DNA of 64,000 nt, taken from assembly GCF_910592395.1 (NCBI RefSeq), contig NC_088321.1, forward strand, positions 9,178,001-9,242,000, in the 5' to 3' direction. Origin of the DNA: Lineus longissimus (lineage: Eukaryota; Nemertea; Pilidiophora; Heteronemertea; Lineidae). The stretch's first letter is position 1; the number at the start of each line of letters is the position of its first letter. Position numbers and translations under genes: made by a program. Positions 52,792 through 64,000 of this stretch are shown in pieces. The notes under the pieces are model-generated. The model saw nothing but the letters and a program-made list of their open reading frames with translations, did no database searches and was not told where the DNA came from.

Positions 52792-52915
52792 CTTGCAGGC
52801 GCCGCCTCTTTTGCCTCAGTGAGCCAATCATCTTATATTGTAGCATGTGATGTATGTTTTACCAGACTATTATGTGGAGTATTGTCCTTTGGATTGAGGG
52901 TAAGGTTCACCTCAA

Positions 52916-55900
52916 TGTAAAACAATGCAAGTTTGATAAAAGAAGCAATTACACTGTTAACCCGTTGACATGAAGGTACTGTAGTGACTCTAAAAGGGGC
53001 AATCGACATGAAGGTACTGTAGTGACTCTTAAACGGGCAATAGGGATTACACTACATCTCTGAACGTTCGTGCACTTGAAATTTGGTTGATGGAAATAGA
53101 GCGTCTAAGGCTTTGAGATGCCTTCGCAGTTGATAAATGCTAGCGGTCTGGTTGATCTCCTAATGTCGCTATCGGTCACCTGTAGCTGATCCATTAACCC
53201 TCTCCATTTGAACCATTCGGTTGCGTTTAGTCCCAGTGATTCGAAAGGTATCACTGTTTTGTCTGGTCTTAGTAAATCTGAAATATACTTTATCCCTACT
53301 TCCTTCCAATGTTTATGAAAAATCATTCTTTGATTAATTTTGATTAATTTATTGTACCATAAATATGTTTTTCCCGAGCCACGTGCTTGCAGGCGCCGCC
53401 TCTTTTGCCTCAGTGAGCCAATCATCTTATATTGTAGCATGTGATGTATGTTTTACCAGACTATTATGTGGAGTATTGTCCTTTGGATTGAGGGTAAGGT
53501 TCACCTCAATGTAAAACAATGCAAGTTTGATAAAAGAAGCAATTACACTGTTAACCCGTTGATATGAAGGTACTGTAGTGACTCTAAAAGGGGCAATCGA
53601 CATAAAGGTACTGTAGTGACTCTTAAACGGGCAATAGGGATTACACTACATCTCTGAACGTTCGTGCACTTGAAATTTGGTTGATGGAAATAGAGCGTCT
53701 AAGGCTTTGAGATGCCTTCGCAGTTGATAAATGCTAGCGGTCTGGTTGATCTCCCAATGTCGCTATCGGTCACCTGTAGCTGATCCATTAACCCTCTCCA
53801 TTTGAACCATTCGGTTGCGTTTAGTCCCAGTGATTCGAAAGGTATCACTGTTTTGTCTGGTCTTAGTAAATCTGAAATATACTTTATCCCTACTTCCTTC
53901 CAATGTTTATGAAAAATCATTCTTTGATTAATTTTGATTAATTTATTGTACCATAAATATGTTTTTCCCGAGCCACGTGCTTGCAGGCGCCGCCTCTTTT
54001 GCCTCAGTGAGCCAATCATCTTATATTGTAGCATGTGATGTATGTTTTACCAGACTATTATGTGGAGTATTGTCCTTTGGATTGAGGGTAAGGTTCACCT
54101 CAATGTAAAACAATGCAAGTTTGATAAAAGAAGCAATTACACTGTTAACCCGTTGACATGAAGGTACTGTAGTGACTCTAAAAGGGGCAATCGACATGAA
54201 GGTACTGTAGTGACTCTTAAACGGGCAATAGGGATTACACTACATCTCTGAACGTTCGTGCACTTGAAATTTGGTTGATGGAAATAGAGCGTCTAAGGCT
54301 TTGAGATGCCTTCGCAGTTGATAAATGCTAGCGGTCTGGTTGATCTCCTAATGTCGCTATCGGTCACCTGTAGCTGATCCATTAACCCTCTCCATTTGAA
54401 CCATTCGGTTGCGTTTAGTCCCAGTGATTCGAAAGGTATCACTGTTTTGTCTGGTCTTAGTAAATCTGAAATATACTTTATCCCTACTTCCTTCCAATGT
54501 TTATGAAAAATCATTCTTTGATTAATTTTGATTAATTTATTGTACCATAAATATGTTTTTCCCGAGCCACGTGCTTGCAGGCGCCGCCTCTTTTGCCTCA
54601 GTGAGCCAATCATCTTATATTGTAGCATGTGATGTATGTTTTACCAGACTATTATGTGGAGTATTGTCCTTTGGATTGAGGGTAAGGTTCACCTCAATGT
54701 AAAACAATGCAAGTTTGATAAAAGAAGCAATTACACTGTTAACCCGTTGATATGAAGGTACTGTAGTGACTCTAAAAGGGGCAATCGACATAAAGGTACT
54801 GTAGTGACTCTTAAACGGGCAATAGGGATTACACTACATCTCTGAACGTTCGTGCACTTGAAATTTGGTTGATGGAAATAGAGCGTCTAAGGCTTTGAGA
54901 TGCCTTCGCAGTTGATAAATGCTAGCGGTCTGGTTGATCTCCCAATGTCGCTATCGGTCACCTGTAGCTGATCCATTAACCCTCTCCATTTGAACCATTC
55001 GGTTGCGTTTAGTCCCAGTGATTCGAAAGGTATCACTGTTTTGTCTGGTCTTAGTAAATCTGAAATATACTTTATCCCTACTTCCTTCCAATGTTTATGA
55101 AAAATCATTCTTTGATTAATTTTGATTAATTTATTGTACCATAAATATGTTTTTCCCGAGCCACGTGCTTGCAGGCGCCGCCTCTTTTGCCTCAGTGAGC
55201 CAATCATCTTATATTGTAGCATGTGATGTATGTTTTACCAGACTATTATGTGGAGTATTGTCCTTTGGATTGAGGGTAAGGTTCACCTCAATGTAAAACA
55301 ATGCAAGTTTGATAAAAGAAGCAATTACACTGTTAACCCGTTGACATGAAGGTACTGTAGTGACTCTAAAAGGGGCAATCGACATGAAGGTACTGTAGTG
55401 ACTCTTAAACGGGCAATAGGGATTACACTACATCTCTGAACGTTCGTGCACTTGAAATTTGGTTGATGGAAATAGAGCGTCTAAGGCTTTGAGATGCCTT
55501 CGCAGTTGATAAATGCTAGCGGTCTGGTTGATCTCCTAATGTCGCTATCGGTCACCTGTAGCTGATCCATTAACCCTCTCCATTTGAACCATTCGGTTGC
55601 GTTTAGTCCCAGTGATTCGAAAGGTATCACTGTTTTGTCTGGTCTTAGTAAATCTGAAATATACTTTATCCCTACTTCCTTCCAATGTTTATGAAAAATC
55701 ATTCTTTGATTAATTTTGATTAATTTATTGTACCATAAATATGTTTTTCCCGAGCCACGTGCTTGCAGGCGCCGCCTCTTTTGCCTCAGTGAGCCAATCA
55801 TCTTATATTGTAGCATGTGATGTATGTTTTACCAGACTATTATGTGGAGTATTGTCCTTTGGATTGAGGGTAAGGTTCACCTCAATGTAAAACAATGCAA

Positions 55901-57073
55901 GTTTGATAAAAGAAGCAATTACACTGTTAACCCGTTGATATGAAGGTACTGTAGTGACTCTAAAAGGGGCAATCGACATAAAGGTACTGTAGTGACTCTT
56001 AAACGGGCAATAGGGATTACACTACATCTCTGAACGTTCGTGCACTTGAAATTTGGTTGATGGAAATAGAGCGTCTAAGGCTTTGAGATGCCTTCGCAGT
56101 TGATAAATGCTAGCGGTCTGGTTGATCTCCCAATGTCGCTATCGGTCACCTGTAGCTGATCCATTAACCCTCTCCATTTGAACCATTCGGTTGCGTTTAG
56201 TCCCAGTGATTCGAAAGGTATCACTGTTTTGTCTGGTCTTAGTAAATCTGAAATATACTTTATCCCTACTTCCTTCCAATGTTTATGAAAAATCATTCTT
56301 TGATTAATTTTGATTAATTTATTGTACCATAAATATGTTTTTCCCGAGCCACGTGCTTGCAGGCGCCGCCTCTTTTGCCTCAGTGAGCCAATCATCTTAT
56401 ATTGTAGCATGTGATGTATGTTTTACCAGACTATTATGTGGAGTATTGTCCTTTGGATTGAGGGTAAGGTTCACCTCAATGTAAAACAATGCAAGTTTGA
56501 TAAAAGAAGCAATTACACTGTTAACCCGTTGACATGAAGGTACTGTAGTGACTCTAAAAGGGGCAATCGACATAAAGGTACTGTAGTGACTCTTAAACGG
56601 GCAATAGGGATTACACTACATCTCTGAACGTTCGTGCACTTGAAATTTGGTTGATGGAAATAGAGCGTCTAAGGCTTTGAGATGCCTTCGCAGTTGATAA
56701 ATGCTAGCGGTCTGGTTGATCTCCTAATGTCGCTATCGGTCACCTGTAGCTGATCCATTAACCCTCTCCATTTGAACCATTCGGTTGCGTTTAGTCCCAG
56801 TGATTCGAAAGGTATCACTGTTTTGTCTGGTCTTAGTAAATCTGAAATATACTTTATCCCTACTTCCTTCCAATGTTTATGAAAAATCATTCTTTGATTA
56901 ATTTTGATTAATTTATTGTACCATAAATATGTTTTTCCCGAGCCACGTGCTTGCAGGCGCCGCCTCTTTTGCCTCAGTGAGCCAATCATCTTATATTGTA
57001 GCATGTGATGTATGTTTTACCAGACTATTATGTGGAGTATTGTCCTTTGGATTGAGGGTAAGGTTCACCTCAA
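52916..57073. repeat. Seven-monomer block R-G-R-G-R-G-R* (4158 bp)
   Basis: The monomers alternate R and G from relic 53105 to 56075 and end with a recombinant R* (relic 56669). R* has the R-type first box (GACATG), the G-type second box (CATAAAG at 56571) and R-type Arg94. An R monomer then restarts the series, giving an R*-R doublet. The next block has the same design with one more R-G pair. Confidence 0.75.
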
Positions 57074-60000
57074 TGTAAAACAATGCAAGTTTGATAAAAG
57101 AAGCAATTACACTGTTAACCCGTTGACATGAAGGTACTGTAGTGACTCTAAAAGGGGCAATCGACATGAAGGTACTGTAGTGACTCTTAAACGGGCAATA
57201 GGGATTACACTACATCTCTGAACGTTCGTGCACTTGAAATTTGGTTGATGGAAATAGAGCGTCTAAGGCTTTGAGATGCCTTCGCAGTTGATAAATGCTA
57301 GCGGTCTGGTTGATCTCCTAATGTCGCTATCGGTCACCTGTAGCTGATCCATTAACCCTCTCCATTTGAACCATTCGGTTGCGTTTAGTCCCAGTGATTC
57401 GAAAGGTATCACTGTTTTGTCTGGTCTTAGTAAATCTGAAATATACTTTATCCCTACTTCCTTCCAATGTTTATGAAAAATCATTCTTTGATTAATTTTG
57501 ATTAATTTATTGTACCATAAATATGTTTTTCCCGAGCCACGTGCTTGCAGGCGCCGCCTCTTTTGCCTCAGTGAGCCAATCATCTTATATTGTAGCATGT
57601 GATGTATGTTTTACCAGACTATTATGTGGAGTATTGTCCTTTGGATTGAGGGTAAGGTTCACCTCAATGTAAAACAATGCAAGTTTGATAAAAGAAGCAA
57701 TTACACTGTTAACCCGTTGATATGAAGGTACTGTAGTGACTCTAAAAGGGGCAATCGACATAAAGGTACTGTAGTGACTCTTAAACGGGCAATAGGGATT
57801 ACACTACATCTCTGAACGTTCGTGCACTTGAAATTTGGTTGATGGAAATAGAGCGTCTAAGGCTTTGAGATGCCTTCGCAGTTGATAAATGCTAGCGGTC
57901 TGGTTGATCTCCCAATGTCGCTATCGGTCACCTGTAGCTGATCCATTAACCCTCTCCATTTGAACCATTCGGTTGCGTTTAGTCCCAGTGATTCGAAAGG
58001 TATCACTGTTTTGTCTGGTCTTAGTAAATCTGAAATATACTTTATCCCTACTTCCTTCCAATGTTTATGAAAAATCATTCTTTGATTAATTTTGATTAAT
58101 TTATTGTACCATAAATATGTTTTTCCCGAGCCACGTGCTTGCAGGCGCCGCCTCTTTTGCCTCAGTGAGCCAATCATCTTATATTGTAGCATGTGATGTA
58201 TGTTTTACCAGACTATTATGTGGAGTATTGTCCTTTGGATTGAGGGTAAGGTTCACCTCAATGTAAAACAATGCAAGTTTGATAAAAGAAGCAATTACAC
58301 TGTTAACCCGTTGACATGAAGGTACTGTAGTGACTCTAAAAGGGGCAATCGACATGAAGGTACTGTAGTGACTCTTAAACGGGCAATAGGGATTACACTA
58401 CATCTCTGAACGTTCGTGCACTTGAAATTTGGTTGATGGAAATAGAGCGTCTAAGGCTTTGAGATGCCTTCGCAGTTGATAAATGCTAGCGGTCTGGTTG
58501 ATCTCCTAATGTCGCTATCGGTCACCTGTAGCTGATCCATTAACCCTCTCCATTTGAACCATTCGGTTGCGTTTAGTCCCAGTGATTCGAAAGGTATCAC
58601 TGTTTTGTCTGGTCTTAGTAAATCTGAAATATACTTTATCCCTACTTCCTTCCAATGTTTATGAAAAATCATTCTTTGATTAATTTTGATTAATTTATTG
58701 TACCATAAATATGTTTTTCCCGAGCCACGTGCTTGCAGGCGCCGCCTCTTTTGCCTCAGTGAGCCAATCATCTTATATTGTAGCATGTGATGTATGTTTT
58801 ACCAGACTATTATGTGGAGTATTGTCCTTTGGATTGAGGGTAAGGTTCACCTCAATGTAAAACAATGCAAGTTTGATAAAAGAAGCAATTACACTGTTAA
58901 CCCGTTGATATGAAGGTACTGTAGTGACTCTAAAAGGGGCAATCGACATAAAGGTACTGTAGTGACTCTTAAACGGGCAATAGGGATTACACTACATCTC
59001 TGAACGTTCGTGCACTTGAAATTTGGTTGATGGAAATAGAGCGTCTAAGGCTTTGAGATGCCTTCGCAGTTGATAAATGCTAGCGGTCTGGTTGATCTCC
59101 CAATGTCGCTATCGGTCACCTGTAGCTGATCCATTAACCCTCTCCATTTGAACCATTCGGTTGCGTTTAGTCCCAGTGATTCGAAAGGTATCACTGTTTT
59201 GTCTGGTCTTAGTAAATCTGAAATATACTTTATCCCTACTTCCTTCCAATGTTTATGAAAAATCATTCTTTGATTAATTTTGATTAATTTATTGTACCAT
59301 AAATATGTTTTTCCCGAGCCACGTGCTTGCAGGCGCCGCCTCTTTTGCCTCAGTGAGCCAATCATCTTATATTGTAGCATGTGATGTATGTTTTACCAGA
59401 CTATTATGTGGAGTATTGTCCTTTGGATTGAGGGTAAGGTTCACCTCAATGTAAAACAATGCAAGTTTGATAAAAGAAGCAATTACACTGTTAACCCGTT
59501 GACATGAAGGTACTGTAGTGACTCTAAAAGGGGCAATCGACATGAAGGTACTGTAGTGACTCTTAAACGGGCAATAGGGATTACACTACATCTCTGAACG
59601 TTCGTGCACTTGAAATTTGGTTGATGGAAATAGAGCGTCTAAGGCTTTGAGATGCCTTCGCAGTTGATAAATGCTAGCGGTCTGGTTGATCTCCTAATGT
59701 CGCTATCGGTCACCTGTAGCTGATCCATTAACCCTCTCCATTTGAACCATTCGGTTGCGTTTAGTCCCAGTGATTCGAAAGGTATCACTGTTTTGTCTGG
59801 TCTTAGTAAATCTGAAATATACTTTATCCCTACTTCCTTCCAATGTTTATGAAAAATCATTCTTTGATTAATTTTGATTAATTTATTGTACCATAAATAT
59901 GTTTTTCCCGAGCCACGTGCTTGCAGGCGCCGCCTCTTTTGCCTCAGTGAGCCAATCATCTTATATTGTAGCATGTGATGTATGTTTTACCAGACTATTA

Positions 60001-62419
60001 TGTGGAGTATTGTCCTTTGGATTGAGGGTAAGGTTCACCTCAATGTAAAACAATGCAAGTTTGATAAAAGAAGCAATTACACTGTTAACCCGTTGATATG
60101 AAGGTACTGTAGTGACTCTAAAAGGGGCAATCGACATAAAGGTACTGTAGTGACTCTTAAACGGGCAATAGGGATTACACTACATCTCTGAACGTTCGTG
60201 CACTTGAAATTTGGTTGATGGAAATAGAGCGTCTAAGGCTTTGAGATGCCTTCGCAGTTGATAAATGCTAGCGGTCTGGTTGATCTCCCAATGTCGCTAT
60301 CGGTCACCTGTAGCTGATCCATTAACCCTCTCCATTTGAACCATTCGGTTGCGTTTAGTCCCAGTGATTCGAAAGGTATCACTGTTTTGTCTGGTCTTAG
60401 TAAATCTGAAATATACTTTATCCCTACTTCCTTCCAATGTTTATGAAAAATCATTCTTTGATTAATTTTGATTAATTTATTGTACCATAAATATGTTTTT
60501 CCCGAGCCACGTGCTTGCAGGCGCCGCCTCTTTTGCCTCAGTGAGCCAATCATCTTATATTGTAGCATGTGATGTATGTTTTACCAGACTATTATGTGGA
60601 GTATTGTCCTTTGGATTGAGGGTAAGGTTCACCTCAATGTAAAACAATGCAAGTTTGATAAAAGAAGCAATTACACTGTTAACCCGTTGACATGAAGGTA
60701 CTGTAGTGACTCTAAAAGGGGCAATCGACATGAAGGTACTGTAGTGACTCTTAAACGGGCAATAGGGATTACACTACATCTCTGAACGTTCGTGCACTTG
60801 AAATTTGGTTGATGGAAATAGAGCGTCTAAGGCTTTGAGATGCCTTCGCAGTTGATAAATGCTAGCGGTCTGGTTGATCTCCTAATGTCGCTATCGGTCA
60901 CCTGTAGCTGATCCATTAACCCTCTCCATTTGAACCATTCGGTTGCGTTTAGTCCCAGTGATTCGAAAGGTATCACTGTTTTGTCTGGTCTTAGTAAATC
61001 TGAAATATACTTTATCCCTACTTCCTTCCAATGTTTATGAAAAATCATTCTTTGATTAATTTTGATTAATTTATTGTACCATAAATATGTTTTTCCCGAG
61101 CCACGTGCTTGCAGGCGCCGCCTCTTTTGCCTCAGTGAGCCAATCATCTTATATTGTAGCATGTGATGTATGTTTTACCAGACTATTATGTGGAGTATTG
61201 TCCTTTGGATTGAGGGTAAGGTTCACCTTAATGTAAAACAATGCAAGTTTGATAAAAGAAGCAATTACACTGTTAACCCGTTGATATGAAGGTACTGTAG
61301 TGACTCTAAAAGGGGCAATCGACATAAAGGTACTGTAGTGACTCTTAAACGGGCAATAGGGATTACACTACATCTCTGAACGTTCGTGCACTTGAAATTT
61401 GGTTGATGGAAATAGAGCGTCTAAGGCTTTGAGATGCCTTCGCAGTTGATAAATGCTAGCGGTCTGGTTGATCTCCCAATGTCGCTATCGGTCACCTGTA
61501 GCTGATCCATTAACCCTCTCCATTTGAACCATTCGGTTGCGTTTAGTCCCAGTGATTCGAAAGGTATCACTGTTTTGTCTGGTCTTAGTAAATCTGAAAT
61601 ATACTTTATCCCTACTTCCTTCCAATGTTTATGAAAAATCATTCTTTGATTAATTTTGATTAATTTATTGTACCATAAATATGTTTTTCCCGAGCCACGT
61701 GCTTGCAGGCGCCGCCTCTTTTGCCTCAGTGAGCCAATCATCTTATATTGTAGCATGTGATGTATGTTTTACCAGACTATTATGTGGAGTATTGTCCTTT
61801 GGATTGAGGGTAAGGTTCACCTCAATGTAAAACAATGCAAGTTTGATAAAAGAAGCAATTACACTGTTAACCCGTTGACATGAAGGTACTGTAGTGACTC
61901 TAAAAGGGGCAATCGACATAAAGGTACTGTAGTGACTCTTAAACGGGCAATAGGGATTACACTACATCTCTGAACGTTCGTGCACTTGAAATTTGGTTGA
62001 TGGAAATAGAGCGTCTAAGGCTTTGAGATGCCTTCGCAGTTGATAAATGCTAGCGGTCTGGTTGATCTCCTAATGTCGCTATCGGTCACCTGTAGCTGAT
62101 CCATTAACCCTCTCCATTTGAACCATTCGGTTGCGTTTAGTCCCAGTGATTCGAAAGGTATCACTGTTTTGTCTGGTCTTAGTAAATCTGAAATATACTT
62201 TATCCCTACTTCCTTCCAATGTTTATGAAAAATCATTATTTGATTAATTTTGATTAATTTATTGTACCATAAATATGTTTTTCCCGAGCCACGTGCTTGC
62301 AGGCGCCGCCTCTTTTGCCTCAGTGAGCCAATCATCTTATATTGTAGCATGTGATGTATGTTTTACCAGACTATTATGTGGAGTATTGTCCTTTGGATTG
62401 AGGGTAAGGTTCACCTCAA
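57074..62419. repeat. Nine-monomer block R-G x4 then R* (5346 bp)
   Basis: R and G alternate from relic 57263 to 61421, followed by a second R* monomer (relic 62015) with GACATG, CATAAAG and Arg94. The two R* monomers are 5346 bp apart, nine times 594. The second R* also has the ATTATT variant (Ile38), which the first lacks. A new R-G series starts at 62420. Confidence 0.75.
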
Positions 62420-64000
62420 TGTAAAACAATGCAAGTTTGATAAAAGAAGCAATTACACTGTTAACCCGTTGACATGAAGGTACTGTAGTGACTCTAAAAG
62501 GGGCAATCGACATGAAGGTACTGTAGTGACTCTTAAACGGGCAATAGGGATTACACTACATCTCTGAACGTTCGTGCACTTGAAATTTGGTTGATGGAAA
62601 TAGAGCGTCTAAGGCTTTGAGATGCCTTCGCAGTTGATAAATGCTAGCGGTCTGGTTGATCTCCTAATGTCGCTATCGGTCACCTGTAGCTGATCCATTA
62701 ACCCTCTCCATTTGAACCATTCGGTTGCGTTTAGTCCCAGTGATTCGAAAGGTATCACTGTTTTGTCTGGTCTTAGTAAATCTGAAATATACTTTATCCC
62801 TACTTCCTTCCAATGTTTATGAAAAATCATTCTTTGATTAATTTTGATTAATTTATTGTACCATAAATATGTTTTTCCCGAGCCACGTGCTTGCAGGCGC
62901 CGCCTCTTTTGCCTCAGTGAGCCAATCATCTTATATTGTAGCATGTGATGTATGTTTTACCAGACTATTATGTGGAGTATTGTCCTTTGGATTGAGGGTA
63001 AGGTTCACCTCAATGTAAAACAATGCAAGTTTGATAAAAGAAGCAATTACACTGTTAACCCGTTGATATGAAGGTACTGTAGTGACTCTAAAAGGGGCAA
63101 TCGACATAAAGGTACTGTAGTGACTCTTAAACGGGCAATAGGGATTACACTACATCTCTGAACGTTCGTGCACTTGAAATTTGGTTGATGGAAATAGAGC
63201 GTCTAAGGCTTTGAGATGCCTTCGCAGTTGATAAATGCTAGCGGTCTGGTTGATCTCCCAATGTCGCTATCGGTCACCTGTAGCTGATCCATTAACCCTC
63301 TCCATTTGAACCATTCGGTTGCGTTTAGTCCCAGTGATTCGAAAGGTATCACTGTTTTGTCTGGTCTTAGTAAATCTGAAATATACTTTATCCCTACTTC
63401 CTTCCAATGTTTATGAAAAATCATTCTTTGATTAATTTTGATTAATTTATTGTACCATAAATATGTTTTTCCCGAGCCACGTGCTTGCAGGCGCCGCCTC
63501 TTTTGCCTCAGTGAGCCAATCATCTTATATTGTAGCATGTGATGTATGTTTTACCAGACTATTATGTGGAGTATTGTCCTTTGGATTGAGGGTAAGGTTC
63601 ACCTCAATGTAAAACAATGCAAGTTTGATAAAAGAAGCAATTACACTGTTAACCCGTTGACATGAAGGTACTGTAGTGACTCTAAAAGGGGCAATCGACA
63701 TGAAGGTACTGTAGTGACTCTTAAACGGGCAATAGGGATTACACTACATCTCTGAACGTTCGTGCACTTGAAATTTGGTTGATGGAAATAGAGCGTCTAA
63801 GGCTTTGAGATGCCTTCGCAGTTGATAAATGCTAGCGGTCTGGTTGATCTCCTAATGTCGCTATCGGTCACCTGTAGCTGATCCATTAACCCTCTCCATT
63901 TGAACCATTCGGTTGCGTTTAGTCCCAGTGATTCGAAAGGTATCACTGTTTTGTCTGGTCTTAGTAAATCTGAAATATACTTTATCCCTACTTCCTTCCA

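Larger units (their letters stand above)
52511..52846 (-). pseudogene. Relic of non-LTR retrotransposon (LINE) ORF2, region after the RT domain, 111 codons
   Basis: This minus-strand frame runs from ATG at 52844-52846 to TAG at 52511-52513. Visible motif order: W28-Y-N30, I40-F41, W45, G49-I50, I53-S-D55-L-L57, P65-F-E-S-L69, an aromatic cluster W76-F-K-W79, then L82. This order resembles the segment directly downstream of the reverse transcriptase fingers/palm/thumb in many LINE ORF2 proteins, where an IF...W...GI...I.DLL pattern is followed by F.SF..L. The catalytic (F/Y)xDD motif, the endonuclease and any zinc knuckle are absent, and an in-frame stop lies a few codons upstream of the ATG, so it cannot be an active element. 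It is read as a retroelement fragment captured in a satellite. The family match is from memory of the motif pattern and was not searched. An unrelated chance open frame is the main alternative. Confidence 0.66.
52322..52915. repeat. Reference monomer (594 bp, Arg94 type)
   Basis: A typical monomer, useful as a reference for coordinates; the phase is arbitrary. Its parts are: linker 52322-52372 containing GTTAAC; 38-bp box copy 1 at 52373-52410 and copy 2 at 52411-52448; spacer 52449-52510; minus-strand relic frame 52511-52846; and a terminal linker 52847-52915 ending just before the next TGTAAAACAATG. Inside the relic lie two tandem TGATTAATTT decamers (52737-52756), a CACGTG palindrome (52786-52791) and, shortly after it, a GGCGCC palindrome. 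In other ordinary monomers subtract 189 from the relic's lower coordinate to get the monomer start. Confidence 0.93.
1..64000. repeat. Satellite DNA array, about 594-bp monomer, head to tail
   Basis: The same sequence recurs every 594 bp or so from the first to the last base, always in the same orientation. Landmark-to-landmark distances (minus-strand TAG at 190, 785, 1379, 1973, 2568 and so on to 63797) give 107 complete periods, 76 of them exactly 594 bp. Most copies differ from one another at only a handful of positions, and the differences fall into recurring linked sets, which defines higher-order repeats. This is the pattern of satellite DNA maintained by unequal exchange and gene conversion. 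Both ends of the array lie outside the window. No unique sequence, transposon insertion, inversion or gap is visible. The chromosomal location cannot be told from the sequence. Confidence 0.98.
35723..64000. repeat. Array region D: homogenised array of alternating R and G monomers
   Basis: Two monomer types dominate. R has CTCCTAATG (Arg94), GACATG and CATGAAG in the two boxes. G has CTCCCAATG (Gly94), usually with GATATG and CATAAAG. G members have relics at 35874, 37656, 38844, 51917, 53699, 54887, 56075, 57857, 59045, 60233, 61421 and 63203, plus frame-broken G copies at 40032, 41219, 44786, 45973 and 48946. Full-length R relics begin at 36468, 37062, 38250, 39438, 40625, 41812, 43598, 44192, 45379, 46566, 48352 (no first ATG), 49539, 50729, 51323, 52511, 53105, 54293, 55481, 56669, 57263, 58451, 59639, 60827, 62015 and 62609. 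The relic at 63797 runs off the window. Long stretches of the same type are base-for-base alike by eye. Confidence 0.87.

Noticed and set aside
52322-52915. 594 being divisible by three as a sign of one giant repetitive protein.
   Set aside because: The minus-strand frame ends at TAG in each monomer and meets further stops upstream of the next ATG, and many periods are not multiples of three.
785-63538. A tandem multigene family encoding a real 111-residue protein.
   Set aside because: The frame has an in-frame stop just upstream of its ATG, broken copies are amplified equally, variants are mostly nonsynonymous, and the content looks like an internal slice of a larger retroelement protein. 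No splice or promoter context is evident.
1-64000. CRISPR array, because of regular repeats.
   Set aside because: There are no short repeats separated by unique spacers; the whole 594-bp unit is repeated and no cas genes are present.
1-64000. Intact retrotransposon, integrase or other mobile element inserted in the array.
   Set aside because: Every period is accounted for by monomer sequence with small indels; there is no insertion larger than 19 bp and no catalytic motif.
1-64000. A new defence, toxin or biosynthetic system.
   Set aside because: No second gene, domain or operon structure exists in the window; it is repeat DNA throughout.

Overview
The whole 64 kb window is one uninterrupted tandem satellite array. 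A monomer of about 594 bp is repeated head to tail in one orientation, giving 107 full periods plus partial ends. I measured period lengths between successive copies of one landmark, the TAG stop codon of the minus-strand reading frame (190 to 63797). They are 594 bp (76 periods), 595 (10), 596 (8), 613 (3), 593 (5), 597 (2), and 592, 598 and 557 (one each). I see no unique flanking DNA, no inserted mobile element, no RNA gene and no array edge.

Each monomer has the same layout on the plus strand: a short linker; two tandem copies of a 38-bp box; a spacer of about 60 bp; a 336-bp segment that is an open 111-codon frame on the minus strand in most copies; and a short linker. The minus-strand frame contains a pattern I recognise from the region just downstream of the reverse transcriptase domain in non-LTR (LINE-type) retrotransposons: WYN, then IFxxxW, GIxxISDLL, a PFESL-like stretch and a later aromatic/Leu region. 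I therefore read the monomer as a satellite that captured a LINE ORF2 fragment. The frame is full length in 83 of 107 copies (four of these lack the usual first ATG) and broken in 24. Most common variants inside it change the amino acid, so it looks like a relic that stays open by array homogenisation rather than a gene under selection.

Regions: (A) 1-8972, the most heterogeneous part, with three 613-bp monomers carrying an AT-rich expansion. (B) 8973-32152, a mosaic of a few monomer types arranged as 2378-bp four-monomer and about 1188-bp two-monomer higher-order repeats. (C) 32153-35722, a transition with several indels, ending beside a 38-bp box deletion. (D) 35723-64000, the most homogenised part, mostly alternating two types (Arg or Gly at codon 94), with a duplicated 4754-bp-offset cassette in 39843-50539.

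Organism: a eukaryote with satellite heterochromatin, probably an animal. This style of LINE C-terminal region is, from memory, common in aquatic invertebrates, but the sequence does not fix a species or say whether the array is centromeric, pericentromeric or subtelomeric. No genes work together here. The biological content is the history of the array: capture of a retroelement fragment, amplification, unequal exchange and local conversion. I found no evidence of a new enzymatic or defence system.
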